From: Gallionella sp.
GTDB lineage: Bacteria > Pseudomonadota > Gammaproteobacteria > Burkholderiales > Gallionellaceae
Assembly (NCBI GenBank): GCA_028714895.1
Contig: JAQTLM010000012.1
Coordinates: forward strand, 1-64,000
Direction of reading: 5' to 3'
Length of the DNA: 64,000 nucleotides
A program made the position numbers and the translations under genes. Under the pieces are notes generated by a model, which searched no databases, had not been told where the DNA came from, and was given only the letters and a program-made list of their open reading frames with translations. How positions within the stretch are numbered: position 1 is the stretch's first letter; every line of letters starts with the position of its first letter. Below, in pieces: positions 24,667 to 34,217 of this stretch.

Positions 24667-27600
24667 ATGAAAGGCGCCTCGCTCACCTATCATCTGGTGC
24701 TCTGGTTTATCGTGGTTGCGCTGCTGCCGCTGCTCCTGTTCGGCTACTTGGGTCTGCAGCAAAACGAAACCGCGTTGCGCATCGAAACGCAGACACGAAT
24801 GTCGCGCCTGGCGGACAAAAAGACGATGGAGATCAAGGCCTATCTGGCCGAGCGTGCCCAAGATGCGCAGATACTGGCGCGCGGCCTATTGGCGGAGCAG
24901 GCAATGTCCGGCTTGTCGCGCGCCTATTTGCAACACCGCCCCGGTTCAGCCGGATACCAGAGGGTGGACCAGCAATTCCGCAGCCGTTTTTCCGTCTATA
25001 TTGAAGAGAGCGCATTGTTTTACGATGTGTTCCTGATTACGCCGCAGGGCGAAATCATCTATACCGACAAGCATGAAGCGGACTTCGCCACCAATCTGCT
25101 TGACGGCTCATACCGCGATTCGCAACTGGCCAAGGCATTCCGCGAATCCAGCCTGACATTTGAAAGCAGCTTCTCCGGCTTCGAAATTTACGCGCCTTCC
25201 GGCGCGCCCACCGCATTTGTTGCAGCGCCTATCATCCGTAATGGCGCATTGTGCGGTGTGATCGCCTTTCAGCTCAGCACCGAAAATATCTACCGGGTGG
25301 CGATGGAGAACAGCGGGCTGGGTACGACAGGGGAAACCTTGCTCGCCAGGTTGACGGATTCCGGGGAAGCCGAGTTTGTCGCGCCGCTCAGGTATGACCC
25401 GCAGGCCGCCATGCAGCGAAAAATGGATATGAAAACGGTATCTGTCCCGATACGCAATGCCTTGTTTGGCCGGCACGGCGGCGGGATAGAAACCGATTAT
25501 AGCGGGCAGCAAGTAGTCGCCGCCTGGCGCTACCTGCCGGAATTGCGCTGGGGGATGGTGGTCAAGATGGATGCCGATGAGGCTTTCGCGCCGATTTATC
25601 GCCAGCGAAAAACCCTGCTGCAGATATTGCTGGGATTGATTCTGCTGGCCGGAGTTGCCGCATTTTATTTCGGCCGGCGATTGGTATTGCCGCTCAAGGC
25701 TTTCGCGCGGACTGCCGATGAAATAGCACAGGGCGATCTGGGTAAACGTGTCGCCGAGTCCGGCTCGGGTGAAATCGGTGTGTTGGGGCGCGCGTTCAAC
25801 CATATGACCGAAAACCTGCAATCGCTGTATCGCTCACTGGAAGACCGCGTCGAGGAGCGCACCCGTGAGTTGAATGTAAGCAATGAGCAATTGCAGGAAG
25901 AAATCATCGAGCGCGAGCATATGGAAGCGGCTATGCGTGATAACCAGGTTGAGTTGCAGCGCAACCAAGGATTGCTCAACGAGGCGCAACGGTTGGGGCA
26001 ACTGGGTAGCTGGGAACTGGATTTGCGGAGTGGCGAGCTGAGATGGTCTGATGAAATTTTCCGGATTTTTGAATTGGATCCGGCACGGTTTTCGCCATCT
26101 TACGAAAATTTCCTGAATGTGATTCACCCGGATGACCGCGATAAGGTGGATCAGGCTTATACGCAGTCGTTGGAGAATCGACAGCCCTACGATATTACGC
26201 ATCGCTTGCGGCTTGCGGATGGCCGCATCAAATGGGTGCGTGAGCGCTGCACCAGCGATTTCGATGTATCCGGCAAGCCGTTGCGTTCGGTGGGGGCGGT
26301 GCAGGATATCACCGAGCAAAGGTTGGCGGAGGATCGTTTGCGCGTGGCAGCGGCAACCTTCGAGACGCATGAAGCCATCCTGATCACCGATGCAAACTCG
26401 AACATCATCCGCGTCAATCAGGCATTCCAGGATACAACCGGTTATAGCGCCGAAGAGGTGTTGGGCAAGAACCCGCGCATCCTCAGTTCGGGTCGCCAGG
26501 ACAAGGCCTTTTATGCGGAGATGTGGCTGCAATTGCTGACTAGCGGCTCGTGGACCGGCGAGATGTGGGACAGGCGCAAGAATGGGCAGATTTATCCGAA
26601 GTGGGTGACCATTACCGCCATAAAGAATGAGCAGGGAGAGACTACTGAATATGTCGCTATTTTCAGCGATATTTCGGCGCGCAAACAGGCCGAGGAGGAA
26701 ATCCGCAATCTGGCGTTTTATGACGCCCTGACCAAATTGCCCAACCGGCGCTTGCTGCTGGACCGTTTCCATCTGGCGCTGTCGGTGTCGGCGCGCAGCC
26801 ATCATTACGGCGCGGTGCTGTTCCTCGATATGGATAAGTTCAAGACGCTCAACGATACGCTGGGGCACCATTATGGCGACCTGATGCTGATCGAGGTGGC
26901 CGAGCGTATCCAGTTATGCGTGCGCGAAGTGGATACCGTGGCGCGTTTGGGCGGCGACGAGTTCGTGGTGTTGATCGATGAGATCGGCACGAATGCGCAA
27001 GATGCTTCGCAAAAGGTCGCGCTGATTGCCGAGAAGATACGCGCGGCGCTGGCGGTGCCTTATCAGATCAAGGGGCATGAGTATCACAGTTCGCCGAGCA
27101 TCGGCGTGTGCCTGTACCGCGGCAACGAGGAATCGGTGGATACCTTGCTTAAACGCGCCGATCTGGCGATGTATCAGGCCAAGGATGCCGGGCGGAATGC
27201 GGTGCACTTCTTCGATCCCGCGATGCAGCACGCGGTGGAAATACACGCCGCGCTGGAGGCGGATTTGCGCCGCGCCATACCCAATCTGGAACTGCGCCTG
27301 TATTACCAGATACAGGTGGACAGCGAGCAGCGCCCGTTGGGCGCGGAGGCGCTGGTGCGCTGGATGCATCCGAAACGCGGCATGGTTTCCCCCGCGCAAT
27401 TCATTCCCGTCGCCGAGGAGAGTTCGCTGATTCTGGATATTGGTCTGTGGGTGCTGGATACCGCCTGCCGGCAGCTTGCGCAGTGGGGCGGAAATGAACA
27501 AACGCGCAATTTGGAGCTTGCCATCAATGTCAGCGCGCAACAGTTCCGCTTGCATGGTTTTGTGGACGTGGTCGCGGCAGCGCTTCGTGCGCGTCAGGTT

Positions 27601-28008
27601 GACCCGTCGCGTCTGAAGCTGGAATTGACTGAAAGTGTCGTGCTGAATGATGTTGCCGATGTCGTGGCAAAAATGCACGCGTTGAAAGCGCTGGGTGTCA
27701 AATTGTCCCTGGACGATTTCGGCACCGGTTATTCGTCGCTGTCCTACCTGAAGCAACTGCCGCTCGACCAAATCAAGATCGATCAGAGCTTCGTGCGCGA
27801 TATTGCAACCGACCCGAACGATGCCGTGATGGTGAAAACCATCATCGACATGGCGCAAAACTTCCGCTTGAACGTGATTGCCGAAGGGGTGGAGACCGAG
27901 GCGCAACTGGGCTTCCTCAAACAAAACGGCTGCATGGCGTATCAGGGCTATCTGTTCAGCAAACCGGTGCCGGTTGATGAATTTGAAGCGTTATTAGGTG
28001 AGGGGTAG
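24667..28008 (+). CDS. Membrane dCache-HAMP-PAS-PAS-GGDEF-EAL protein
   Basis: About 1113 residues from the ATG at 24667; an upstream extension in the same frame is a shadow of the binding-protein gene. A helix at about 8-28 and another at about 320-340 flank an extracytoplasmic Cache-type sensor domain (YDVFLITPQGEIIYT, TGETLLARL). HAMP, a coiled coil, and two PAS domains (LGSWELDLRSGELRWSDEIF; ETHEAILITDANSNIIRVNQ) follow. GGDEF is intact (RLGGDEFVVL, with I-site REVD). EAL is intact (EALVRW, DDFGTGYSSLSYL). It probably sets c-di-GMP levels in response to the adjacent binding protein. A RAYT palindrome starts at its stop codon. Confidence 0.93.
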   Translation: MKGASLTYHLVLWFIVVALLPLLLFGYLGLQQNETALRIETQTRMSRLADKKTMEIKAYLAERAQDAQILARGLLAEQAMSGLSRAYLQHRPGSAGYQRVDQQFRSRFSVYIEESALFYDVFLITPQGEIIYTDKHEADFATNLLDGSYRDSQLAKAFRESSLTFESSFSGFEIYAPSGAPTAFVAAPIIRNGALCGVIAFQLSTENIYRVAMENSGLGTTGETLLARLTDSGEAEFVAPLRYDPQAAMQRKMDMKTVSVPIRNALFGRHGGGIETDYSGQQVVAAWRYLPELRWGMVVKMDADEAFAPIYRQRKTLLQILLGLILLAGVAAFYFGRRLVLPLKAFARTADEIAQGDLGKRVAESGSGEIGVLGRAFNHMTENLQSLYRSLEDRVEERTRELNVSNEQLQEEIIEREHMEAAMRDNQVELQRNQGLLNEAQRLGQLGSWELDLRSGELRWSDEIFRIFELDPARFSPSYENFLNVIHPDDRDKVDQAYTQSLENRQPYDITHRLRLADGRIKWVRERCTSDFDVSGKPLRSVGAVQDITEQRLAEDRLRVAAATFETHEAILITDANSNIIRVNQAFQDTTGYSAEEVLGKNPRILSSGRQDKAFYAEMWLQLLTSGSWTGEMWDRRKNGQIYPKWVTITAIKNEQGETTEYVAIFSDISARKQAEEEIRNLAFYDALTKLPNRRLLLDRFHLALSVSARSHHYGAVLFLDMDKFKTLNDTLGHHYGDLMLIEVAERIQLCVREVDTVARLGGDEFVVLIDEIGTNAQDASQKVALIAEKIRAALAVPYQIKGHEYHSSPSIGVCLYRGNEESVDTLLKRADLAMYQAKDAGRNAVHFFDPAMQHAVEIHAALEADLRRAIPNLELRLYYQIQVDSEQRPLGAEALVRWMHPKRGMVSPAQFIPVAEESSLILDIGLWVLDTACRQLAQWGGNEQTRNLELAINVSAQQFRLHGFVDVVAAALRARQVDPSRLKLELTESVVLNDVADVVAKMHALKALGVKLSLDDFGTGYSSLSYLKQLPLDQIKIDQSFVRDIATDPNDAVMVKTIIDMAQNFRLNVIAEGVETEAQLGFLKQNGCMAYQGYLFSKPVPVDEFEALLGEG

Positions 28009-28034
28009 GGGCACGGCGCGCCGTGCCCCTACGG
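28001..28034. repeat. REP palindrome at 5' side of RAYT 1
   Basis: GTAGGGGCACGGCGCGCCGT runs into GCCCCTAC, a perfect hairpin that starts in the last codons of the GGDEF-EAL gene. The same hairpin recurs at 28629-28656 on the other side of the transposase gene. Confidence 0.85.
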
Positions 28035-28039
28035 ATGAC

Positions 28040-28891
28040 ATGGAACGCTGTGATTCCCGCCACCGCCGCAGTATTCGTCTGCAAGGGTACGATTATTCGC
28101 AAGCAGGAGCATATTTCGTCACGATGTGCACACAAGGCAAGGAATGCTTATTTGGCGACATTGAAAACGGTGAAATGGTATTGAATGAATACGGATGTGT
28201 GGCGCGGGATGAATGGCTAAAGACCGCCGAAATCCGCACAGAAATTCAATCGGGCGAATTCGTGGTGATGCCCAACCATTTTCACGGGATCGTCTTCATT
28301 GCCGAACCAACCATTGGGGCAATTCGTGAAAGGGCAATTCGTGAATTGCCCCTACGCACGCCCAATCATTCCGTAGGGGCGATTCACGAATCGCCCTTGC
28401 CATCGCGGCAACAACGACGCCAGATGACATTATCAAAGATTATCGGACGATTCAAAATGCTAACCGCAAAACGTATCAACGAAATCCGCCAATTACCCGG
28501 TGTTCCGGTCTGGCAACGCAATTATTACGAACACGTCATCCGCAACGAGGCTGATTACGGTCAAATTGCCGAATACATTATCGATAATCCACGCCGCTGG
28601 GAAGAGGATACGTTGCACCCGAAATTGCAGGGGCACGGCGCGCCGTGCCCCTACGGATCGATATGGCGCGCCGTGCGGGTGCCCGAACAAAAGTTTCTCG
28701 TGCCCCTATATTCGCCCCTTGTCCTGATCATGACCATGGCGCTTGTACAGTGCGGCCATGATGCCGGACAGCAGCAGGCCGAATACCGTGATGATGAGGT
28801 AGATGCTGAGCTCCAGTTTCTGCATCACGGCATACAGCCCCAGCATCGCGAAGATGCTCAGGTTCTCGTTGAAGTTCTGTACCGCGATTGA
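28040..28891 (+). CDS. REP-associated tyrosine transposase (RAYT) with C-terminal read-through
   Basis: Y1/HUH-type single-strand transposase thought to mobilise REP palindromes. The ATG at 28040 stands right after a REP hairpin. Motifs include IRLQGYDYSQAGAYFVTM, the HUH-type VVMPNHFHGIVF (His-Phe-His), and the catalytic-Tyr region YEHVIRNEADYGQIAEYIIDNPRRW. Two oddities are seen. REP-type palindromes are inserted in frame in the middle (GAIRERAIRELPLRT...GAIHESPLPS, 28315-28401). The normal family end would lie near 28625, but no stop occurs there, and the frame reads through the 3' REP and about 190 bases of antisense lplT to 28891. Activity is uncertain. Confidence 0.85.
   Translation: MERCDSRHRRSIRLQGYDYSQAGAYFVTMCTQGKECLFGDIENGEMVLNEYGCVARDEWLKTAEIRTEIQSGEFVVMPNHFHGIVFIAEPTIGAIRERAIRELPLRTPNHSVGAIHESPLPSRQQRRQMTLSKIIGRFKMLTAKRINEIRQLPGVPVWQRNYYEHVIRNEADYGQIAEYIIDNPRRWEEDTLHPKLQGHGAPCPYGSIWRAVRVPEQKFLVPLYSPLVLIMTMALVQCGHDAGQQQAEYRDDEVDAELQFLHHGIQPQHREDAQVLVEVLYRD
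28315..28401. repeat. Pair of palindromes inside RAYT 1
   Basis: GGGGCAATTCGTGAA...TTGCCCCTAC and GTAGGGGCGATTCACGAATC are REP-like inverted repeats embedded in the transposase frame. They share the GTAGGGGC end with the flanking hairpins. Confidence 0.75.
28629..28656. repeat. REP palindrome at 3' side of RAYT 1
   Basis: GGGGCACGGCGCGCCGTGCC then CCTACGG, identical in core to 28001-28034. A partial further copy (GGCGCGCCGTGCGGG) follows at about 28665. Confidence 0.85.
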
Positions 28892-29944
28892 GCGCCCCGC
28901 GCCCATCAGCAGGTGGCCGCGATGTTGCAGCAGCGCGTTCATCGGCACGACGAAATAGCCGCCCATCGCGCCGATCGCAATCAGCAGCAGAATCGCCAGT
29001 ATGCTGTTGGTCACCGGAATCATCATCAGCACGGCGACACCCATTGCGATGCCTACCGGCAGCACCTTCACCGAATGTTCCAGCTTGATGAATTTCGCCG
29101 CCAGCACCGAGCCGATGGCGATGCCGATGGCCACCCACGCGGTGAGCTTGGCGGCTGCACCGATGTCGTATTGCAAGGCGACGGCCGCCCAGGCTAACAC
29201 CAGCAGGCGCAGCGTGGCTCCCGCACCCCAGAACAGCGTGGTGACCGCCAGTGAAACCTGGCCGAGCGGGTCTTTCCACAGCAGCTTGAAGCAGTGCCAG
29301 AAATCCTTGACCAGGAAGACGGGGCTGCGGCTGAGCGGCTTGTGGTCGATGGCCACGCGCGGGATGTAAAGGTTGAAAATCGCGGCGGCAATATAGATCA
29401 GCACAATAACGGTGATGGCCAGTTCTGGCGGAGTATCGATGCCGGTGTCTATCAGCGGCACGTCCCACAATTGCAACAGGGGGTTGGCGATGCTCGGGGT
29501 GATGAGTATGCCGCCCACCAGCGCGCCGAGTACGATGGCGGCGACGGTCAGCCCTTCCATCCAGCTATTCGCCTTGACCAGTTGGTCGGGCGCAAGATAT
29601 TCGGTGAGGATGCCGTATTTGGCGGGAGAATAGGCCGCGGCCCCCAGGCCGACCAGGCAGTAGGCGATCAGCGGATGGACGCCGACCAGCATGGTGACGC
29701 AGCCGGCCAGTTTGATGATGTTGCTGATGAACATCACGCGCCCCTTGGGCAGCGAGTCGGCAAATGCGCCGACGAAAGGCGCCAGCACGATGTACGAAAT
29801 GATGAAGCTTTGCTGCAATACCGGCGTATGCCAGGCCGGCGAGCTTAAGTCCTTGAGCAGGGCAATCGCGGCAAACAGCAGGGCATTGTCGGCGAGCGCG
29901 GATAAAAACTGCGCCGCGAGGATGATGTAGAAACCGAGATTCAT
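28706..29944 (-). CDS. lplT: Lysophospholipid transporter LplT (MFS)
   Basis: 12-helix major facilitator that flips lysophospholipids inward across the inner membrane for re-acylation. 412 residues, start MNLGFYIILAAQFLSALADNALLFAA, which is typical of LplT, followed by PAKYGILTEYL and WMEGLTVAAIVLG. It is divergent from alr with a 97-base gap, an arrangement found in many betaproteobacteria. Its 3' end is overlapped antisense by the read-through tail of the RAYT. Confidence 0.92.
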   Translation of the reverse strand: MNLGFYIILAAQFLSALADNALLFAAIALLKDLSSPAWHTPVLQQSFIISYIVLAPFVGAFADSLPKGRVMFISNIIKLAGCVTMLVGVHPLIAYCLVGLGAAAYSPAKYGILTEYLAPDQLVKANSWMEGLTVAAIVLGALVGGILITPSIANPLLQLWDVPLIDTGIDTPPELAITVIVLIYIAAAIFNLYIPRVAIDHKPLSRSPVFLVKDFWHCFKLLWKDPLGQVSLAVTTLFWGAGATLRLLVLAWAAVALQYDIGAAAKLTAWVAIGIAIGSVLAAKFIKLEHSVKVLPVGIAMGVAVLMMIPVTNSILAILLLIAIGAMGGYFVVPMNALLQHRGHLLMGAGRSIAVQNFNENLSIFAMLGLYAVMQKLELSIYLIITVFGLLLSGIMAALYKRHGHDQDKGRI

Positions 29945-30041
29945 TCAACTGGGGTCATTTTTGGCAGGCCGTTTTATATCACGAAAGCATGGCCCCTGCT
30001 ATCATTCGCGTCTATTAAAACCCTTGCGATAAGTAATTTTT

Positions 30042-31106
30042 GTGCCACGCCCCATACAAGCCCGTATCAACCTGAGCGCGCTGGAGAATAATCTCCGGGT
30101 GGCGCGCCGTGCCGCGCCGTCCGCGCGCATCATGGCAGTCATCAAGGCGGGCGGCTATGGGCACGGTTTGTCCAGGGTGGCCGAAGCATTGTCGGCGGCG
30201 GACGGTTTTGCGCTGCTGGACATTCAGGATGCGGTACGCCTGCGCGAGGCGGGCTTCCGCCAGACAATTTTATTGCTGGAAGGCGCTTTCAACGCCGAGG
30301 ATATGACCATCATCGCGCAATACGATTTGGCTTGCGTGATCCACAGCGCGTGGCAGATTGCATTGCTTGACGGTTGTCCGGGACGCGAAAAACTGGATGT
30401 CTGGCTCAAGGTCAACAGCGGCATGAACCGCCTGGGTTTCGTGCCGCAGCAAGCGGCGCAGGCGATGGAGCAATTGCGCCGCCAGCGCGCCGTGCGCGGC
30501 ATCACCCTGATGACGCATTTCGCCAATGCCGACGAAGCGCGCGGCATCGCAGGCCCGCTCGCCCTGTTCAACGACTTCGCCGCGCCGTATCGCATCACGC
30601 GCTCGCTGGCGAATTCTGCCGCGCTGTTGCGTTATCCGGAAACGCATGGCGACTGGGTGCGCCCCGGCATCATGCTGTATGGCGCATCGCCGTTCGCCGA
30701 AGTCAGCGCGCAACAACTCGGGCTGCAACCGGCGATGACTTTGCGCAGCCGTATCATCGCCGTGCAGGAATTGCACGCCGGTGACGAGATCGGCTACGGC
30801 GCGCTGTTCCGTGCCGAACATGCGATGCGTGTCGGCATCGTCGCCTGCGGCTACGCCGACGGCTATCCGCGCCATGCGCCGAACGGCACGCCGGTATTGG
30901 TGGACGGGCAAGTGACGCAAACCCTGGGGCGTGTCTCGATGGATATGCTGTATGCGGATTTGAGCAAGTTGCCGCAAGCCGGTGTCGGCAGCACGGTCAC
31001 GCTGTGGGGCGAGGGCTTGCCGATCGAGGACGTGGCGCGCGCGGCCGGAACCGTCAGCTATGAATTAATGTGCGCGCTGACGGCGCGCGTGCCGGTTGTG
31101 GTTTGA
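30042..31106 (+). CDS. alr: Alanine racemase
   Basis: PLP enzyme that makes D-alanine for peptidoglycan. 354 residues from the GTG at 30042 (PRPIQARINLSALENNL is the family start). The PLP lysine lies in VIKAGGYGHG; most relatives have KANAYGHG or KADAYGHG, so the two residues after Ala are a mild variant. The catalytic Tyr lies in GDEIGYGALFRA, followed by GYADGYPRHAPNG and GRVSMDML. It is followed 20 bases later by mtnP. Confidence 0.96.
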   Translation: MPRPIQARINLSALENNLRVARRAAPSARIMAVIKAGGYGHGLSRVAEALSAADGFALLDIQDAVRLREAGFRQTILLLEGAFNAEDMTIIAQYDLACVIHSAWQIALLDGCPGREKLDVWLKVNSGMNRLGFVPQQAAQAMEQLRRQRAVRGITLMTHFANADEARGIAGPLALFNDFAAPYRITRSLANSAALLRYPETHGDWVRPGIMLYGASPFAEVSAQQLGLQPAMTLRSRIIAVQELHAGDEIGYGALFRAEHAMRVGIVACGYADGYPRHAPNGTPVLVDGQVTQTLGRVSMDMLYADLSKLPQAGVGSTVTLWGEGLPIEDVARAAGTVSYELMCALTARVPVVV

Positions 31107-31126
31107 GATAACGGAGGAAAGAAATT

Positions 31127-31987
31127 ATGTTGGGCATCATCGGCGGCAGCGGCGTTTACAACATCGAGGGTTTGGAGAACACCCGCTGGGTGAAGGCGGC
31201 ATCTTCATTCGGCGAACCGTCGGATGAGATTCTGGTCGGCGAATTGGCGGGACAATCCATCGCTTTCCTGCCGCGTCATGGACGCGGGCATCGCATCCCG
31301 CCTTCCGGAATCAACTTCCGCGCCAACATCGACGCGCTCAAGCGCCTCGGCGTGACGGACATCATTTCGGTGAGCGCGGTGGGATCGTTGCGCGAACACC
31401 TCGCGCCGGGCATGTTTGTGATCGTCGATCAGTTCATCGACCGCACCTTCGCACGGGAAAAAAGCTTCTTCGGCAACGGGCTGGTCGCGCATGTCTCAAT
31501 GGCGCGCCCGGTATGCCATCGTTTGGGCGATCACCTTTTTACGGCGGCACAGCAAATCGGCATTCCGGTGTCGCGCGGCGGCACTTACCTGGTGATGGAA
31601 GGCATGCAATTTTCCAGCCTCGCGGAATCCGAGCTGTACCGCTCGTGGAACTGCGACGTGATCGGCATGACCAACATGCCGGAAGCCAAGCTCGCGCGCG
31701 AAGCCGAGATTTGCTATGCCACCGTTGCGATGGTGACCGACTATGACTGCTGGCATCCGAACCATGACGATGTCACGGTCGAGGCCATCGTCAAGGTGCT
31801 GCTGGAAAATGCCGACAAGGCGCGCGCCCTGGTGAAGAACGTTGCGCCGCGCGTGCACGGCGATGCGGCAGCTTGCCATTGCGGTTGCCGCAGCGCATTG
31901 CAGTACGCCATCATCACCGCGCCGGAAGCGCGCGACCCGGCCATGCTGGAAAAATTGTCTGCCGTCGCCGGGCGGATGTTGAAGTGA
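31127..31987 (+). CDS. mtnP: S-methyl-5'-thioadenosine phosphorylase
   Basis: Cytosolic trimeric phosphorylase that splits methylthioadenosine with phosphate into adenine and 5-methylthioribose-1-phosphate. 286 residues. Motifs are IIGGSGVYNIEGLE, RHGRGHRIPPSGINFRANI, ISVSAVGSLRE and MTNMPEAKLAREAEICYA, all of the MTAP group rather than general purine phosphorylases. A ribosome binding site (GGAGG) is clear before ATG. Its two products feed the downstream apt (adenine) and mtnA (MTR-1-P). Confidence 0.95.
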   Translation: MLGIIGGSGVYNIEGLENTRWVKAASSFGEPSDEILVGELAGQSIAFLPRHGRGHRIPPSGINFRANIDALKRLGVTDIISVSAVGSLREHLAPGMFVIVDQFIDRTFAREKSFFGNGLVAHVSMARPVCHRLGDHLFTAAQQIGIPVSRGGTYLVMEGMQFSSLAESELYRSWNCDVIGMTNMPEAKLAREAEICYATVAMVTDYDCWHPNHDDVTVEAIVKVLLENADKARALVKNVAPRVHGDAAACHCGCRSALQYAIITAPEARDPAMLEKLSAVAGRMLK

Positions 31988-32000
31988 TAAATTCCTGTGT

Positions 32001-32068
32001 TGTCATTCCGGCGAAAGCCGGAATCCAGTACCTTTATCTAACTGGACACCGGCCTGCGCCGGTGTGAC
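32001..32068. repeat. Two intergenic palindromes between mtnP and apt
   Basis: ATTCCGGCGAAAGCCGGAAT (32005-32024) and ACACCGGCCTGCGCCGGTGT (32046-32065) form two perfect hairpins with four-base loops. This is a common bacterial dispersed repeat type and may also stabilise mtnP mRNA. Confidence 0.8.
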
Positions 32069-32102
32069 GGTAGATTCATGAAAACTCGAAGGGAGAAACC
32101 AA

Positions 32103-32630
32103 ATGCCTATTAAGTCCCGTATCCGCACCATCCCGCATTATCCCCACAAAGGGATCATGTTCCGCGACATCACCACCTTGCTGAAAGACCCGGTCGGGCT
32201 GCGCGCCACCATCCAGGAGATCGTCAGCCGCTACAAGGATGTGAAAATCGACAAGGTGGCCGGCATCGAATCGCGCGGCTTCATCGTCGGCACACCGGTC
32301 GCTTATGAACTTGGTCTGGGTTTCGTGCCGATCCGCAAAAAAGGCAAGCTGCCCGCCGCAACGATAGGGCGCGACTATCAGCTGGAATACGGTACAGACC
32401 GCATCGAGATACACACCGATGCGATCCAGAAGGGCGACCGCGTATTGCTGGTGGATGACCTGATCGCCACCGGCGGCACGGCGGAAGCTGCCGCCAAACT
32501 GATCGAGGATATGGGCGGAATCGTCGTGGAATGTTGCTTCGTGATCGATCTGCCGGATATCGGCGGTAGGGCGCGCTTGGAAAAACAGGGGCATAAGGTG
32601 TTTGCACTATGCGAGTTCGAGGGGGATTAA
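32103..32630 (+). CDS. apt: Adenine phosphoribosyltransferase
   Basis: Salvages adenine with PRPP to AMP. 175 residues. The PRPP loop is RVLLVDDLIATGGTAEAA, and IRTIPHYPHKGIMFRDITTLL, GIESRGFIVG and FVPIRKKGKLP are typical. Between mtnP and mtnA it would recover the adenine released from methylthioadenosine. It overlaps the next small gene by one base. Confidence 0.96.
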   Translation: MPIKSRIRTIPHYPHKGIMFRDITTLLKDPVGLRATIQEIVSRYKDVKIDKVAGIESRGFIVGTPVAYELGLGFVPIRKKGKLPAATIGRDYQLEYGTDRIEIHTDAIQKGDRVLLVDDLIATGGTAEAAAKLIEDMGGIVVECCFVIDLPDIGGRARLEKQGHKVFALCEFEGD

Positions 32631-32944
32631 TGAAAAATCAAATTCTGCTAATGTTTGCCATTGCGTTCATGGCCTCTCTGTCGGGCTGTGCTAAAAAAGA
32701 TCTGATTGTTGATATGGGAAATGGTGATTCAATACGTTTGGTTGGGGACGCAGGCAGTTTTGATTGTGATGATCCGGCCTATGCCAAAGTCGACAAGGTG
32801 GTAACGTCCATATTTCAATTTCATGATGGAACTACCAAACGTTTGTGTGCAGCAAAAAAATCCGGCACAGCAATTAATTCCGAGTCGCCTCCTTCTGGAG
32901 CACCGCAGCCAACCCCACCAAGTGTGCCAGTTTTTGCGCCTTAA
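32630..32944 (+). CDS. Small predicted lipoprotein
   Basis: 104-residue product starting at an ATG that shares a base with the apt stop. The signal peptide ends in the lipobox LSGC (Cys at about 19). The rest has two further Cys (FDCDD, RLCAA), an HDGTTK-like segment and a Pro-rich tail. Base composition is more AT-rich than neighbours. No family is recognised. The 101 bases to mtnA hold no gene. Confidence 0.75.
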   Translation: MKNQILLMFAIAFMASLSGCAKKDLIVDMGNGDSIRLVGDAGSFDCDDPAYAKVDKVVTSIFQFHDGTTKRLCAAKKSGTAINSESPPSGAPQPTPPSVPVFAP

Positions 32945-33045
32945 AATTTAGAGCAAGCGCAGGATGGGTCGAGCAACGCGATAACCATCAATAGTTTTTG
33001 TTGGGTATCGCTACGTTCCTCCCAACCTACAAATGAGAATATTTT

Positions 33046-34116
33046 ATGAAAGTTAACGGAACCCCGTTTCGCACCATCTGGCCCACCGCCGACGCGGTGG
33101 AGATTATCGACCAGACCAGGTTGCCGCATATGTTTGCCACGCTGCGCCTGAACACCATGCGCGACGCCGAGCGCGCAATACGCGACATGCAAGTGCGCGG
33201 TGCGCCGCTGATCGGCGTAACGGCGGCTTACGGCGTGGCGCTGGCGATGCGGGATGATGCCTCGGACGCCGCGTTGGCTGACGCTTGCAGCGTGCTACTC
33301 GCGGCGCGCCCGACGGCGGTGAACCTGCGCTGGGGAGTAGAGAAGATGCGCGCGCTGTTGGCGCCTCTGCCCGAAAGCGAACGCGCAACTGCGGCCTGGC
33401 AGGAAGCGGCGCGCATCGCCGATGAGGACGTGGCGATCAATGCGGCTATCGGCAAGCATGGTAGCGAAATTGTCCGCGCCATTCATCAGCACAAGAATGC
33501 CACAGTAAATATCCTTACCCATTGCAACGCCGGCTGGCTGGCGACGGTGGATTGGGGCACGGCGTTGGCACCTATCTATGCCGCATTCGACGCGGGTATT
33601 CCGCTGCATGTGTGGGTGGATGAGACCCGTCCGCGCAACCAGGGCGCCAGCCTGACTGCATGGGAACTCGGCCAGCACGGTGTGCCGCATACCGTCATCG
33701 TCGATAACGCGGGCGGACATCTGATGCAACACGGCATGGTGGACATGGCGATCGTCGGCTGCGACCGCGTCACGGCGTGCGGCGATGTGTGCAACAAGAT
33801 CGGCACCTATCTGAAAGCATTGGCCGCGCACGACAATGGCGTACCGTTCTATGTGGCGTTGCCCACCCCGACGATAGACTGGACACTGCAAGACGGCGTC
33901 AAGGAAATCCCCATCGAGGAGCGAGCGGAAGAAGAAGTGACGCATATCGCCGGGCTGTGCGACGACGGTCAGGTGCGCACCGTACAGGTCACCCCGCGAG
34001 GTTCGCGCGCGGCCAACTACGGCTTCGACGTGACTCCGGCGCGGCTGGTGACGGGGTTGATTACCGAGCGCGGCGTGGTGGCGGCGGATGCGGGAGCAAT
34101 GCGCACGCTGAAATAA
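33046..34116 (+). CDS. mtnA: Methylthioribose-1-phosphate isomerase
   Basis: Converts MTR-1-phosphate to methylthioribulose-1-phosphate. 356 residues, eIF2B-alpha-like fold. The motifs include [27 protein letters not shown] (catalytic Cys) and [19 protein letters not shown] (catalytic Asp). It is part of the mtnP-apt-mtnA cluster and is followed by a class II aldolase fusion rather than by the classic mtnB, mtnC and mtnD genes. Confidence 0.95.
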   Translation: MKVNGTPFRTIWPTADAVEIIDQTRLPHMFATLRLNTMRDAERAIRDMQVRGAPLIGVTAAYGVALAMRDDASDAALADACSVLLAARPTAVNLRWGVEKMRALLAPLPESERATAAWQEAARIADEDVAINAAIGKHGSEIVRAIHQHKNATVNILTHCNAGWLATVDWGTALAPIYAAFDAGIPLHVWVDETRPRNQGASLTAWELGQHGVPHTVIVDNAGGHLMQHGMVDMAIVGCDRVTACGDVCNKIGTYLKALAAHDNGVPFYVALPTPTIDWTLQDGVKEIPIEERAEEEVTHIAGLCDDGQVRTVQVTPRGSRAANYGFDVTPARLVTGLITERGVVAADAGAMRTLK

Positions 34117-34118
34117 AA

Positions 34119-34179
34119 CCCTCACCCCCAACCCCTCTCCCGCCTGCGGGAGAGGGTGGCCGAAGGCCGGGAGAGGGGC
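34119..34179. repeat. CTCTCCCGC palindrome family, intergenic copy
   Basis: CCCTCACCCCCAACCCCTC then CTCTCCCGCCTGCGGGAGAG and a GGCCGAAGGCC hairpin. It is related to the element inside mfd at 15521-15622. Confidence 0.8.
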
Positions 34180-34217
34180 GATGAGCAGCATATAAATTCG
34201 CGAAATCAGGAATAGCA

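Noticed and set aside
28040..28891. Complete IS200/IS605 insertion sequence
   Set aside because: There is no TnpB and the flanking hairpins are REP type, so a RAYT fits better.
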